A DNA stretch of 13,629 nt, taken from assembly GCA_026647385.1 (NCBI GenBank), contig JAPKGY010000093.1:1-13629 (forward strand), given 5' to 3'. The notes beneath the pieces were generated by a model. That model saw nothing but the letters and a program-made list of their open reading frames with translations. It ran no database searches and was not told the DNA's origin. Both the position numbers and the translations under genes were made by a program. Numbering within the stretch: the stretch's first letter is position 1; each line of letters opens with the position of its first letter. Below are positions 1 through 7,098 of this stretch, one piece after another. This DNA comes from Phycisphaerae bacterium. GTDB lineage: Bacteria; Planctomycetota; Phycisphaerae; UBA1845; PWPN01.

Positions 1-1
1 A

Positions 2-808
2 AACCGCGAGCGGCGTGCGCGGGAGCTGCTTGGCGGCTGTGAGATAGTAACTCTGCTTGCCTGCCGGCGAGCCGATGCGATCCACATGCGCCAGGCGGAG
101 GGAATGGAGGTGCCCGATCTCGACGGCTACTACTCGCCGCGCACGAATCGGGTCGCGCTGCTGTTCCGCGAATCGCACGCCGGCGAGGTGTCGGCGGGCG
201 AGGTGAAACCGGCCGTCGCGGGCGAAGGCGCCACCGAACCGCTCAGGCGCCCGAATGGTTACATCGGCGAGCGGTCGGGGGCGTTTCCGAGGAGGGAGGC
301 CCACGAGGCCGCCCATCAGTTGGCGTTCAATAGCGGGCTGCAGAAGCGGGGCGTGATGTATCCCTTCTGGGTGGCGGAGGGATTGGCGACCGCCTTCGAG
401 ACCGATTCCGGGCAGGGGCCCGGGGCGATCAATGTGACGCGCTGCAGGCACCTGTTGGCCGCTCGGCGCAAGGGCTCGCTCGTGCCTCTGTATGAATTCC
501 TGGTGTGCGTGCAGGTGCGTTTGGAGAACACCCAACGGGTACAGGAGACCTACGGCCAGGCATGGGGCGTCTTTCACTATCTGTTCACGCAGCATCCGGC
601 CCGGCTTCGGGAGTATCTGCGGAGCCTGGCTGAATACGCTCCGGGGCAGCAATCGCTGGTCATCCGCCGGAAGCTGGTGGCCGAGGCGCTGGGGCCGCCC
701 GATGAACTCGAGGCCGGCTGGCAGGCGCTGCTGGATCGTCTGGAAGCGAACACGGTGCCGGACGATCCCGTGCCAACACCCCCGCGGGTAGGCGAGATGC
801 TGCCTTAA
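2..808 (+). CDS. DUF1570-like putative zinc metallopeptidase, 5' partial
   Basis: The frame is open from base 2, so the gene enters from the left edge; the ATG at 86 is probably internal. Residues 14-22 counted from that ATG (GYYSPRTNR) and the HEAAHQLAFN segment at 73-82 resemble DUF1570 proteins, which are abundant in Planctomycetota. The HExxH motif (H73, E74, H77) is followed 21 residues later by a Glu in WVAEGLA (E98). That spacing fits a gluzincin-type zinc site, so a peptidase-like role is inferred; no substrate is known. Between the two conserved parts, residues 31-60 look like a variable linker. The C terminus is Pro-rich and ends at 808, convergent with the oxidoreductase gene. A signal peptide cannot be judged because the N terminus is missing. 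The coding call is firm; the function is inference. Confidence 0.72.
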   Translation, partial: NRERRARELLGGCEIVTLLACRRADAIHMRQAEGMEVPDLDGYYSPRTNRVALLFRESHAGEVSAGEVKPAVAGEGATEPLRRPNGYIGERSGAFPRREAHEAAHQLAFNSGLQKRGVMYPFWVAEGLATAFETDSGQGPGAINVTRCRHLLAARRKGSLVPLYEFLVCVQVRLENTQRVQETYGQAWGVFHYLFTQHPARLREYLRSLAEYAPGQQSLVIRRKLVAEALGPPDELEAGWQALLDRLEANTVPDDPVPTPPRVGEMLP

Positions 809-828
809 TTGCTCACATCGCTGCCCGT

Positions 829-842
829 GCGGGTCTGCCCGC
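829..842. terminator. GC hairpin between convergent genes, possible terminator
   Basis: A 5-bp perfect stem (GCGGG, loop TCTG, CCCGC) lies in the 43-base gap between two converging genes. No T-run follows on either strand, so intrinsic termination is doubtful; it could be a weak bidirectional stop or simple GC chance. Confidence 0.3.
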
Positions 843-851
843 TTCGCCCGA

Positions 852-2009
852 TCAAGCCAGCGCCGGCACGTCCATCCAGCGCCGTTGTAGCCAGGATTGC
901 AGGCCGAGTTCAGCCAGTTGCACGCCTTTGGCGCCTTCGAGCAGGGTCCATTGGAACGGGTCGCCGCGGACCACGTGTTTGAGGAAGAGTTCCCACTCGG
1001 CCTTGAAGGCGTTGTCGTATTCGCGGACGTCGGGGACGGGCATCCAGTTATCGAAGAAGCGGATCGGATTGGGCACGTCGGGGTTCCAGACCGGGCGGGG
1101 GGTGGCGCCGGCAGGCTGTATCCAGCAGTCGCGCAAGCCGGCCACCGCCGAGCCGGCGGTCCCGTCGACTTGCAAGGTGAGCAGGTCGTCGCGGCGAACC
1201 CGCACACACCAGGATGAGTTGATGTGGGCGATGGCGCCGCCCTCGAGCTGGAACGTGGCATACGCGGAGTCGTCGGCGTCGGCGGTGTAGGGCTTGCCGG
1301 CCTCATCCCACCGCTTGTCGATATGGGTGGCTCCGAGGCACGAGAGCGCCCGCACCTGGCCGAACAGGTTATCCAGCACGTAGCGCCAGTGGGCGAGCAT
1401 ATCGAAGATGATGCCACCGCCGTCTTTCTTGCGGTAGTTCCATGAGGGGCGCTGGCAGGGGACCGTATCGCCCTCGAATACCCAATAGCCGAACTCGCCG
1501 CGTACCGAGAGGATACGCCCGAAGTAGCCCTGATCGCGCAGCGTGCGGAGTTTGAGCAGGCCGGGCAGCCAGAGCTTGTCCTGGACGACGCCGTTTCGCA
1601 GCCCGGCCTTCTCGGCCATGTGGTACAGTTCGAGGGCGTCGGACGTCGATAACGCGGTCGGCTTCTCGCAATAAACGTGCTTGGCGGCCTGGATCGCCTG
1701 TTTGACCGCAGCTGCCCGCCGATCGGTCGTCTGGGCGTCGAAGTAGACCTTGTTTTGCGCGTCCGCCAGGGCTTCGTCGAGGTTCGTCGTCCATTTCTGG
1801 ACGCCGGCGATCCGGGCCAGGTGGGCGAGCTTGGCGGCGTTCCGGCCCACCAGTACGGGGTCGGGCATGATGACCTCGCCTTCGCCGAGCTTGACGCCGC
1901 CTTGCTTCATGATCGCCACGATCGAACGCAGCAGGTGCTGGTTGGTGCCCATGCGTCCGGTGACGCCGTTCATGACGATTCCGATGGTGTGGATCTTGAT
2001 TTGCGACAT
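852..2009 (-). CDS. Gfo/Idh/MocA family NAD(P)-dependent oxidoreductase
   Basis: This 385-residue cytoplasmic protein has the two-domain plan of the family. The N-terminal Rossmann fold carries the dinucleotide loop GVTGRMG at residues 15-21, and the family signature YCEKP at 113-117 supplies the catalytic-type Lys116. The C-terminal alpha/beta domain includes GGGIIFDMLAHWRYVLD at 197-213, where D203 and H207 occupy positions usually involved in substrate binding or catalysis. Family members oxidise or reduce a sugar, inositol or uronate hydroxyl with NAD(P); the substrate here cannot be read from sequence. The start at 2009 has AGAGG 7 bases upstream. The gene lies 40 bases downstream of the cupin gene and behind GH88 on the same strand, which suggests work on the sugar released by GH88 (inference). 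The GxxGRMG loop is more like DapB than the usual GxGxxG. Confidence 0.9.
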   Translation of the reverse strand: MSQIKIHTIGIVMNGVTGRMGTNQHLLRSIVAIMKQGGVKLGEGEVIMPDPVLVGRNAAKLAHLARIAGVQKWTTNLDEALADAQNKVYFDAQTTDRRAAAVKQAIQAAKHVYCEKPTALSTSDALELYHMAEKAGLRNGVVQDKLWLPGLLKLRTLRDQGYFGRILSVRGEFGYWVFEGDTVPCQRPSWNYRKKDGGGIIFDMLAHWRYVLDNLFGQVRALSCLGATHIDKRWDEAGKPYTADADDSAYATFQLEGGAIAHINSSWCVRVRRDDLLTLQVDGTAGSAVAGLRDCWIQPAGATPRPVWNPDVPNPIRFFDNWMPVPDVREYDNAFKAEWELFLKHVVRGDPFQWTLLEGAKGVQLAELGLQSWLQRRWMDVPALA

Positions 2010-2049
2010 GGTCCATCCTCTCGCCGGTGGTTCCCCCGATGTCGGGCGA

Positions 2050-2502
2050 TCAGGTTTCCTTTGGTTTTTCGGTACACTGAGGCCAGGCGCCTTCGGGCAG
2101 CGGGGGGGCTTCGGCGCCCGCGCGAGGCAGCGTGCCGGTCAGCTCCTGCCGCCAGTGGGCGACGTCGCCGGCCGGCCCGTAAACGTAGATCATCTTCAGC
2201 GGCGAGTCGCCGATGTTGGTCAACTGGTGAAACTCACCGGGCGGGATGAAGGCCGCCTGGCCCGTGGAGAGCACCTGCCGTTCCCGGCCCACGCACATCT
2301 CACCCGTGCCCTCGACGATGAAGTAGATCTCCTCCTGCTCCTGATTGTGCCAGGGGACCTGCCCGCCGCGAGGTTCCAGGGTGACGAAGCCCATGCAGAA
2401 GTTGCGGCATTGGATCGGCGACAGGCCGCCGACGATGTTCCGAGTGCGGCGGCGGGCGGGATAGGTACGACCTTCAGTCTTGGCCAGGTCGGCAACGATC
2501 AT
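2050..2502 (-). CDS. single-domain cupin protein
   Basis: A 150-residue small beta-barrel protein. Cupin motif 2 is complete (GQAAFIPPGEFHQLTN, pattern G-x5-P-x-G-x2-H-x3-N). Motif 1 is recognisable (GGQVPWHNQEQEEIYFIVEG), but the second His of HxH is replaced by Gln. The first His and the Glu remain, plus the motif 2 His, so metal binding is still possible. Start choice: the ATG at 2502 has AGGAG 8 bases upstream, whereas the start 21 bases further upstream lacks such a site. Cupins near sugar genes are often isomerases, lyases or sugar sensors; no specific role can be assigned. It sits between GH88 and the oxidoreductase on the same strand, 114 bases behind GH88 and 40 bases ahead of the oxidoreductase, and is probably co-transcribed with the latter. 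Confidence 0.85.
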   Translation of the reverse strand: MIVADLAKTEGRTYPARRRTRNIVGGLSPIQCRNFCMGFVTLEPRGGQVPWHNQEQEEIYFIVEGTGEMCVGRERQVLSTGQAAFIPPGEFHQLTNIGDSPLKMIYVYGPAGDVAHWRQELTGTLPRAGAEAPPLPEGAWPQCTEKPKET

Positions 2503-2600
2503 TTCACTTCTCCTGGGTCGCACGGCGAGCCGGACGGCGATGCAACCATGCGATCGGCGAACATTCTTTCCCGAAAGGCTCCTTCTTGGCTGCGGGCCTC

Positions 2601-2618
2601 AAAAAGGCGGTCCGCCTC
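2601..2618 (-). terminator. weak intrinsic terminator after GH88
   Basis: Read on the minus strand, a 5-bp stem AGGCG, loop GAC, CGCCT is followed by further T residues. It overlaps the stop codon of the GH88 gene. The stem is short, so it may only attenuate read-through into the cupin and oxidoreductase genes. Confidence 0.45.
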
Positions 2619-3993
2619 AGGGGCCCCAGAATACGAGGTAGGGCTCGCTACGGGCAAGGCGTTGCACGTACAGGCCGACCTCGCGCAGGTGATAGTCCCC
2701 CCACATGCTCGATTCGCCGCTGGGGACCTTTCTGCCGGGGGGGACGTGGTCCCAGCCGTTGGGTCGATGGTAAACCGAGTGGAGCAGCAGGCCCTGATGG
2801 TTGGGGTCCACGCTCAGGTAGGTGTCGGTGAGCAAGGTCCGGACAACGCCGAGGCCCGCCTGGGTATACCGGCGCCCGTGATCGGCCTCGCCCTTGGCGT
2901 GCAGGTAATGGCCTAATCGTAGCAAGCCCTGGGCGGCGATGGCTGCGGCGGAGCTGTCAACCGGTTCATAGTCGTTGAAGGGGTCCGCCGGCCTGTCCTG
3001 ATAGCCATCCAGCCACGCCAGGCCCGGCGCGCCGGTATCCCAGTAGGGCACGCCGTCGGTCGGGGTGATTTGGATGTAAAAATCACAGGTCGCCTGGGCG
3101 GCTTCGAGCATGAAAGCCTCGATCTCCTGCCGGTTGCCGATCGGCCCGAGATCCCGGACCGAGAGGGTTGCCAGGAACTCGAGCTGTTCGGCGAACCCGC
3201 ACATGACCCAGGCCAGGCCGCGGGTCCAGGTCGAGAAGGGGGAGTAGCCCTGCTGCGAGTTCGGGCAGCGGTAGTTGCCGTCGGCCACGTTGAAAATGCA
3301 CTCGTGGGCGGTCCGCCCGCGAACGTCGTATGCATCCCGACCTTGGCCGTAGTAGACCGCATGTCGCGCCGTGGTACGGGCATGGGTCACGAGGCGTTCC
3401 AGAAGCGAAACTTTGCGTTCATTCTCGTCCATCAGGATGTGGCCCAGCCGGTGGGCGACGGCCAGTGCGCGGAGCGATCGCATGGTGTCGGCGAAAAGGG
3501 AGTGGGGGCCGTTGAAGGAGTGGATGTACCCGCCGTCGCGGGTGGCGGTCCACCGCTTGGCCTGGACCGCTCCGGAGACCTTGAGGGCCAGTTCGTAGAA
3601 GCGGCGCTCCCAGTCGTTGGCGGGAATCCGGTCCTCGCGAGCGAGGCGGAGCAGGTTCCCGTAGGTGCTGACGTTGTTGAAGCCGTGGTCGTGTACGCCG
3701 AAATGGGTCAGATGCGGGCCCATCCGTTCGATCGTCCGTTGGCGACCCAGTTGGAGCATGTCGGCGTCGCCGGTGGCGTCGAACTGAAGGATGGCTGACC
3801 CGTATTGGAAGCCCTGGGTCCACTCGGTCCAGCCCCGACTGGTGTATCGTCCCTCGATCGTATAGACCGGAGAACCTTGCGTCAGATCGTATTGTTCTTC
3901 AATGAGCCGGATCTTGTCGACAGAAAGAGACCACATGCGCTGTAACGCAGGCAGCAGGTCCGCCGGTTTGAGTGGGTTGTCGCTGGCAATCAT
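2617..3993 (-). CDS. glycoside hydrolase family 88 (unsaturated glucuronyl hydrolase)
   Basis: GH88 enzymes hydrate the 4,5-unsaturated uronic acid left by polysaccharide lyases and so free it from the oligosaccharide. From the ATG at 3993 the protein has 458 residues of (alpha/alpha)6-barrel type, somewhat longer than the roughly 380-400 usual for the family. Recognised blocks in order are WTEWTQGFQYGSAILQF (55-71), HDHGF (101-105), FADTMRSL (167-174), FSTWTRGLAW (253-262), DGVPYWD, DSSAAAIAAQGLL and the late SSMWGDYHL. By alignment with the Bacillus GL1 enzyme, Asp102 and Asp169 match the two catalytic Asp residues. The frame stays open to 4161, but a TATACT -10-like box at 4053-4058 lies inside that extension and its residues look non-coding. 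GGAGG lies 14 bases before 3993, which is rather far. No signal peptide is seen, so it is probably cytoplasmic. Whether it acts on glucuronyl or galacturonyl products is unknown. Confidence 0.9.
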   Translation of the reverse strand: MIASDNPLKPADLLPALQRMWSLSVDKIRLIEEQYDLTQGSPVYTIEGRYTSRGWTEWTQGFQYGSAILQFDATGDADMLQLGRQRTIERMGPHLTHFGVHDHGFNNVSTYGNLLRLAREDRIPANDWERRFYELALKVSGAVQAKRWTATRDGGYIHSFNGPHSLFADTMRSLRALAVAHRLGHILMDENERKVSLLERLVTHARTTARHAVYYGQGRDAYDVRGRTAHECIFNVADGNYRCPNSQQGYSPFSTWTRGLAWVMCGFAEQLEFLATLSVRDLGPIGNRQEIEAFMLEAAQATCDFYIQITPTDGVPYWDTGAPGLAWLDGYQDRPADPFNDYEPVDSSAAAIAAQGLLRLGHYLHAKGEADHGRRYTQAGLGVVRTLLTDTYLSVDPNHQGLLLHSVYHRPNGWDHVPPGRKVPSGESSMWGDYHLREVGLYVQRLARSEPYLVFWGP

Positions 3994-4052
3994 AGCTCTT
4001 TTGAGTGCCTCCGAAACGATCGTGTGGGTACGGGATGCGTCGACTCGGACAC

Positions 4053-4081
4053 AGTATAGTGCCACTCGCGGGTTAGATCGA
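4053..4081 (-). promoter_or_regulatory. candidate promoter for GH88
   Basis: On the minus strand TATACT (5 of 6 to the -10 consensus) is at 4053-4058, with a poor -35 (TCGATC, 3 of 6) 17 bases upstream at 4076-4081. The predicted RNA start near 4047 lies 50-odd bases before the ATG at 3993, which supports that start over the one at 4161. Confidence 0.4.
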
Positions 4082-4167
4082 GCCGGGATCGCCGACGCAG
4101 CTTTTTCCCTATTGCCCGAACGCAAAAGCGCGTGCATGTTTAAGATCTGGGGACAAGGCACGCCTAG

Positions 4168-4190
4168 CCGCGCGTTCCGCGCGGAAGGAG
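4168..4190 (+). promoter_or_regulatory. hairpin abutting a Shine-Dalgarno site
   Basis: A perfect 7-bp stem CCGCGCG, loop TTC, CGCGCGG (4168-4184) is followed with no gap by the Shine-Dalgarno sequence AAGGAG (4185-4190), 6 bases before the ATG at 4197. The ribosome site fixes the start of the 71-codon gene. The hairpin may protect the mRNA end or tune translation. Confidence 0.55.
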
Positions 4191-4196
4191 CCAGGG

Positions 4197-4412
4197 ATGG
4201 ACGGGGCTGCCCACATCGTGGCGCAAGGGATTTGCCAAGCGGGGTATTCGGTTTCGATCTGCCCGAATAGCGGTTACGGCCCGACCGTCGTCGCGACGCG
4301 CGAGGACGGTCGCAGGCTGGAGGCCACCGCCGCCTCGGATCTGGAGGCCATGGTGGAAATCAGCCGTCGGGTCCTGCTCGAGGATCTTGGCCGTCGAGGG
4401 CTCCACCACTGA
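4197..4412 (+). CDS. small hypothetical protein, 71 aa
   Basis: A 71-residue soluble protein with no recognised family. Support for coding is a strong Shine-Dalgarno site at ideal distance, a composition unlike a shadow frame (balanced hydrophobic and charged residues) and no overlap with another gene. The N-terminal half (AGYSVSICPNSGYGPTVVAT) reads like two beta strands, followed by a charged turn (REDGRR). The C-terminal part (about 43-64) reads like an acidic helix with DLEAMVEISRRVLLEDLG. There is no signal peptide or membrane segment. The gene is divergent from GH88, with 203 bases between the two start codons, and its stop codon lies at the first bases of a dispersed repeat. A beta-beta-alpha fold is a guess; the function is unknown. 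Confidence 0.58.
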   Translation: MDGAAHIVAQGICQAGYSVSICPNSGYGPTVVATREDGRRLEATAASDLEAMVEISRRVLLEDLGRRGLHH

Positions 4413-4556
4413 GAGGGGGTGTGAGAAGCCCGGGGACCGTTCCCCTTTGCGCCGGTACAAAGGCTGGGTATGGCATGGTGTGGGCCGGTACGTCCCAAGC
4501 CTGCTGCGAAATGGGGACTGCCCCCTTCTCCCAGGGCTTCTGGCACACCTTCTGAG
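4411..4556 (-). repeat. about 145-bp dispersed palindromic repeat, copy 1
   Basis: The ends form an imperfect inverted repeat: GAGGGGGTGTGAGAAGCCC on the left, matched on the opposite strand by GGTGTGCCAGAAGCCC from the right end. Inside each end is a GGGGAC..CCCC block next to a TTTGCG or TTTCGC motif. Read on the minus strand it aligns nearly without gaps over its central 110 bases to the copy at 8584-8728 (plus strand), including CCCCATTTCGCAGCAGG against CCCCGTTTCGCAGCAGG. It codes for nothing convincing and may be a non-autonomous (MITE- or REP-like) element. Confidence 0.75.
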
Positions 4557-4851
4557 ACCGGATGGTCCCGCGTAATCCTGCGTGTGCGTTCCAATTCGGC
4601 GTAAGATCCGGCGGAATCGGTATGCCGCCTTCGCGGGAGCCGGTGCCGGGCGGCCAGGAACGCTCCCTCTTTGACATTCTGACTTCAGCTGTCGGAAACC
4701 AGCGGTTCATCCGATCCGGGAAGCCATCCGCCCTTTCGGTGCTTGTCCGAGTGGGAGGAAGGGGGGGCGGTCGTCGGCTCCTCGTCGAGGTAGCGGCAAT
4801 CATGACCGAAGCCAGGCCCTCATTGCCCAGCCGGCCTCCGGTGTCTGGCTC

Positions 4852-4996
4852 AGAGCCGGTTGCGATGTAGCCCGCGGCGCGGGCTTCCCGACCCGCGAAC
4901 CTCAGTTTCGTGGTAAACGTCGGCTTCCTGGCCAACATGGGCAAGATGCCCGGCAAGATGCCCATGCCAAAAACCGGCCACATCGCAACCGGCTCT
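4852..4996. repeat. 17-bp inverted repeat pair with 111-bp interior
   Basis: AGAGCCGGTTGCGATGT at 4852-4868 is perfectly inverted as ACATCGCAACCGGCTCT at 4980-4996. The interior carries a 7-bp hairpin AGCCCGC, loop GGC, GCGGGCT (4869-4885) and two copies of GCAAGATGCCC. The size and symmetry suggest a second small palindromic element or a structured RNA; no coding function is seen. Confidence 0.7.
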
Positions 4997-5197
4997 CTGG
5001 CTCATCCTTTTCGTTGCCTTGGGAGCCTCGGTATGATACCATTCCTGACATGACCTCTGGGCATTCACATTGCGGGAGGGTCTTTGGCGACCGGGCCCAG
5101 CGCCACCAGCCACGGCGCCCAGTAGACCGCCGCAATCGGCCACTCCGGTCCGGTATTGGCTCGTAGACCCGGAAATCCGTAAACTACCCGGCTCTGA

Positions 5198-5204
5198 TTA
5201 TAAG
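5198..5204 (+). promoter_or_regulatory. possible -10 box for aspS
   Basis: TTATAAG at 5198-5204 sits in a locally AT-rich patch about 75 bases before the aspS start. No good -35 is present at 16-18 bases, so this is a weak call. Confidence 0.3.
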
Positions 5205-5277
5205 TTTTGCGAAAAATGTCCGCCGCGCTCCCCGTAGGAGGGGAGCATCGGCGGGAATGGATACGAGGAGAACATCC

Positions 5278-7095
5278 GTGGCGATAGCGTACAACAAGCG
5301 GACGTGTGATTGTGGGACGTTGCGGGCGGGCGACATCGGGAAGGAAGTGATCCTGGCGGGTTGGGTGAACAACTACCGCGACCATGGCGACAATCTGGTG
5401 TTCATCGATCTGCGGGACCGGGGCGGGCTGACCCAGTGCCGGTTCAACGTGGATACCGATCCAGCCGCGACGAAGGTCGCCCGCACGCTGCGAAAAGAGG
5501 ACTGCATCGCGGTGCGGGGCGAGGTCATCACTCGCGGCGAGAACGTCAACCCGAAGCTGCCGACGGGCGAGATCGAGGTGAGTGTCCACGAGGTCGACGT
5601 GCTGAGTAAGTCGCAAACTCCGCCGTTCGAGGTGGCTGAGCACGTCGAAGCCAACGAGGACCTGCGGCTCAAGTACCGGTTTCTGGACCTGCGCCGCCCG
5701 CCGATGCAGCGGGCGATGATCACGCGGCACAGAACGCTGCAGGCGTTCCGCAACTTCTACTACAACGAGGGATTCCTCGAGATCGAAACGCCCATTCTGA
5801 CGAAATCGACGCCGGAGGGTGCGCGGGACTACCTCGTGCCGTCGCGGGTGTTCCCGGGGAGCTTCTATGCCTTGCCGCAGTCGCCGCAGATCTTCAAGCA
5901 GTTGCTGATGATGAGCGGCCTGGACCGCTACATGCAGATCGCGCGGTGTTTCCGGGACGAGGATCTGCGGGCCGATCGCCAGCCTGAGTTCACCCAGGTG
6001 GACCTCGAGATGGCGTTCGTGGACGTGGACAACGTGCTCGACGTGGTCGAGCGGTCGCTGGCATACGTCTGGAAGGAGGTGCTGGGCGTGGAGGTGCCCG
6101 TGCCGTTCCGGCGGATGTCGTACGACGAAGCCATGCGGGACTACGGCAGCGACAAGCCGGACTTGCGATACGGGATGAAGCTGATCGACGTATCGGAGGT
6201 CGCCCGCAAGAGCGACTTCAAGGTGTTCCACGAGGCCCTGGGCGGAGGCGGGGTGGTGAAGGCGATCTGTCTGGCGGGCGGCGGCGACATGACCCGCAAG
6301 GAGAGCGACGGTCTGACGGCCGAGATCCAGGGCGTCGGCGCGGGCGGGCTGCCGCTGTGCAAGGTCGCGGACGTCGGCGGCAAACCGGGCTTGCAGACCG
6401 GGATCGCCAAGTTCTTCAACGAGCAGACGGCTGCGGAGCTGATCGAGGCGGTCGGCGCGACGGTCGGGGACATGGTTTTCTTCGCGGCCGGCACCTTCGG
6501 AAACGTCTGCAAGCACCTGAACTGGCTGCGGACCACGCTGGCCGAGCGCCGCAAGCTGATCCCCAAGGACAAATGGGAATTCCTTTGGATCGTGGACATG
6601 CCGGCCTTCGAGTGGTCGGAAGAGGAGAAGCGGTGGGTGTTCATGCATCATCCGTTCACCATGCCGCACGACGAGGATCTGAGTTTCCTGGAGAGCGATC
6701 CGGGGCGGGTGCGGGCGAAGTGCTATGACTCGGTGCTCAACGGAGTGGAACTCGGCAGCGGGTCGATCCGTATTCATCGGCAGGACGTGCAGAGCCGGAT
6801 TTTCCGGATGCTGGGGCTCAGCGACGAGCAGGCGATGGGCAAGTTCGGCCACCTGATGACCGCGTTGCAGTACGGTCCGCCGCCGCACGGCGGATTGGCC
6901 CTGGGGCTGGACCGGATGGCGATGCTGCTGGCCGGCGCCCCGAGCATTCGCGACGTGACCGCGTTCCCCAAGACGCAGAAGGCCTACTGCCCGCTGACCG
7001 ATTGCCCGAGCGAGGTGGACGGCAAGCAGCTGCGGGAACTCGGCATCGATCTGGACGCAGCCACCAAGGCGAAACGGACGGCGAAGGAGAGTTAG
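5278..7095 (+). CDS. aspS: aspartyl-tRNA synthetase (bacterial type)
   Basis: This cytoplasmic class II synthetase charges tRNA-Asp with aspartate. Domains in order are an N-terminal OB-fold anticodon-binding domain (about residues 10-105), a catalytic core, a bacterial GAD insertion (roughly 280-420) and the catalytic C-terminal part. Motif 2 includes RCFRDEDLRADRQPEFTQ (from about residue 223). Motif 3 is GGLALGLDRMAMLLAG (from about 538). The length of about 605 residues is normal for the bacterial enzyme. The GTG at 5278 has GAGGAG 7 bases upstream. The ATG at 5257, 21 bases earlier, has only more distant purine-rich sequence (GGGGAG 11 bases away) and is the alternative start. His36 in RDHGDNLVF corresponds to the His31 position associated with non-discriminating AspRS. 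The gene is monocistronic in appearance, and a hicA remnant follows its stop at once. Confidence 0.97.
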   Translation: MAIAYNKRTCDCGTLRAGDIGKEVILAGWVNNYRDHGDNLVFIDLRDRGGLTQCRFNVDTDPAATKVARTLRKEDCIAVRGEVITRGENVNPKLPTGEIEVSVHEVDVLSKSQTPPFEVAEHVEANEDLRLKYRFLDLRRPPMQRAMITRHRTLQAFRNFYYNEGFLEIETPILTKSTPEGARDYLVPSRVFPGSFYALPQSPQIFKQLLMMSGLDRYMQIARCFRDEDLRADRQPEFTQVDLEMAFVDVDNVLDVVERSLAYVWKEVLGVEVPVPFRRMSYDEAMRDYGSDKPDLRYGMKLIDVSEVARKSDFKVFHEALGGGGVVKAICLAGGGDMTRKESDGLTAEIQGVGAGGLPLCKVADVGGKPGLQTGIAKFFNEQTAAELIEAVGATVGDMVFFAAGTFGNVCKHLNWLRTTLAERRKLIPKDKWEFLWIVDMPAFEWSEEEKRWVFMHHPFTMPHDEDLSFLESDPGRVRAKCYDSVLNGVELGSGSIRIHRQDVQSRIFRMLGLSDEQAMGKFGHLMTALQYGPPPHGGLALGLDRMAMLLAGAPSIRDVTAFPKTQKAYCPLTDCPSEVDGKQLRELGIDLDAATKAKRTAKES

Positions 7096-7098
7096 CGG

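Larger units (their letters stand above)
4413..5277. other. long intergenic region without a convincing gene
   Basis: This stretch between the 71-codon gene and aspS holds the repeat at 4411-4556 and the inverted repeat pair at 4852-4996. It also holds a near-tandem GCAAGATGCCC duplication (4941-4951 and 4953-4963), a GGTATGATACC palindrome (5029-5039) and the probable aspS promoter area. Frames that stay open across it have atypical Arg, Pro and Gly composition and no recognisable domain. No tRNA or rRNA was seen. Confidence 0.6.

Noticed and set aside
1750..2916. 388-codon open frame on the plus strand
   Set aside because: Runs antisense through three well-supported genes and their gaps; no family features.
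4053..4068. sigma-54-type promoter (TGGCAC on the minus strand)
   Set aside because: The required GC-containing -12 element at the fixed distance is absent.
3994..4161. N-terminal extension of GH88 to position 4161
   Set aside because: It lacks protein-like sequence, precedes a candidate promoter and is not needed to cover the GH88 fold.
4941..4963. CRISPR-like repeat (GCAAGATGCCC twice)
   Set aside because: Only two 11-base copies with one base between them; no spacers.
4360..4983. 207-codon open frame on the minus strand
   Set aside because: Crosses the dispersed repeat and the inverted repeat region; Arg/Pro/Gly-rich and without a domain.
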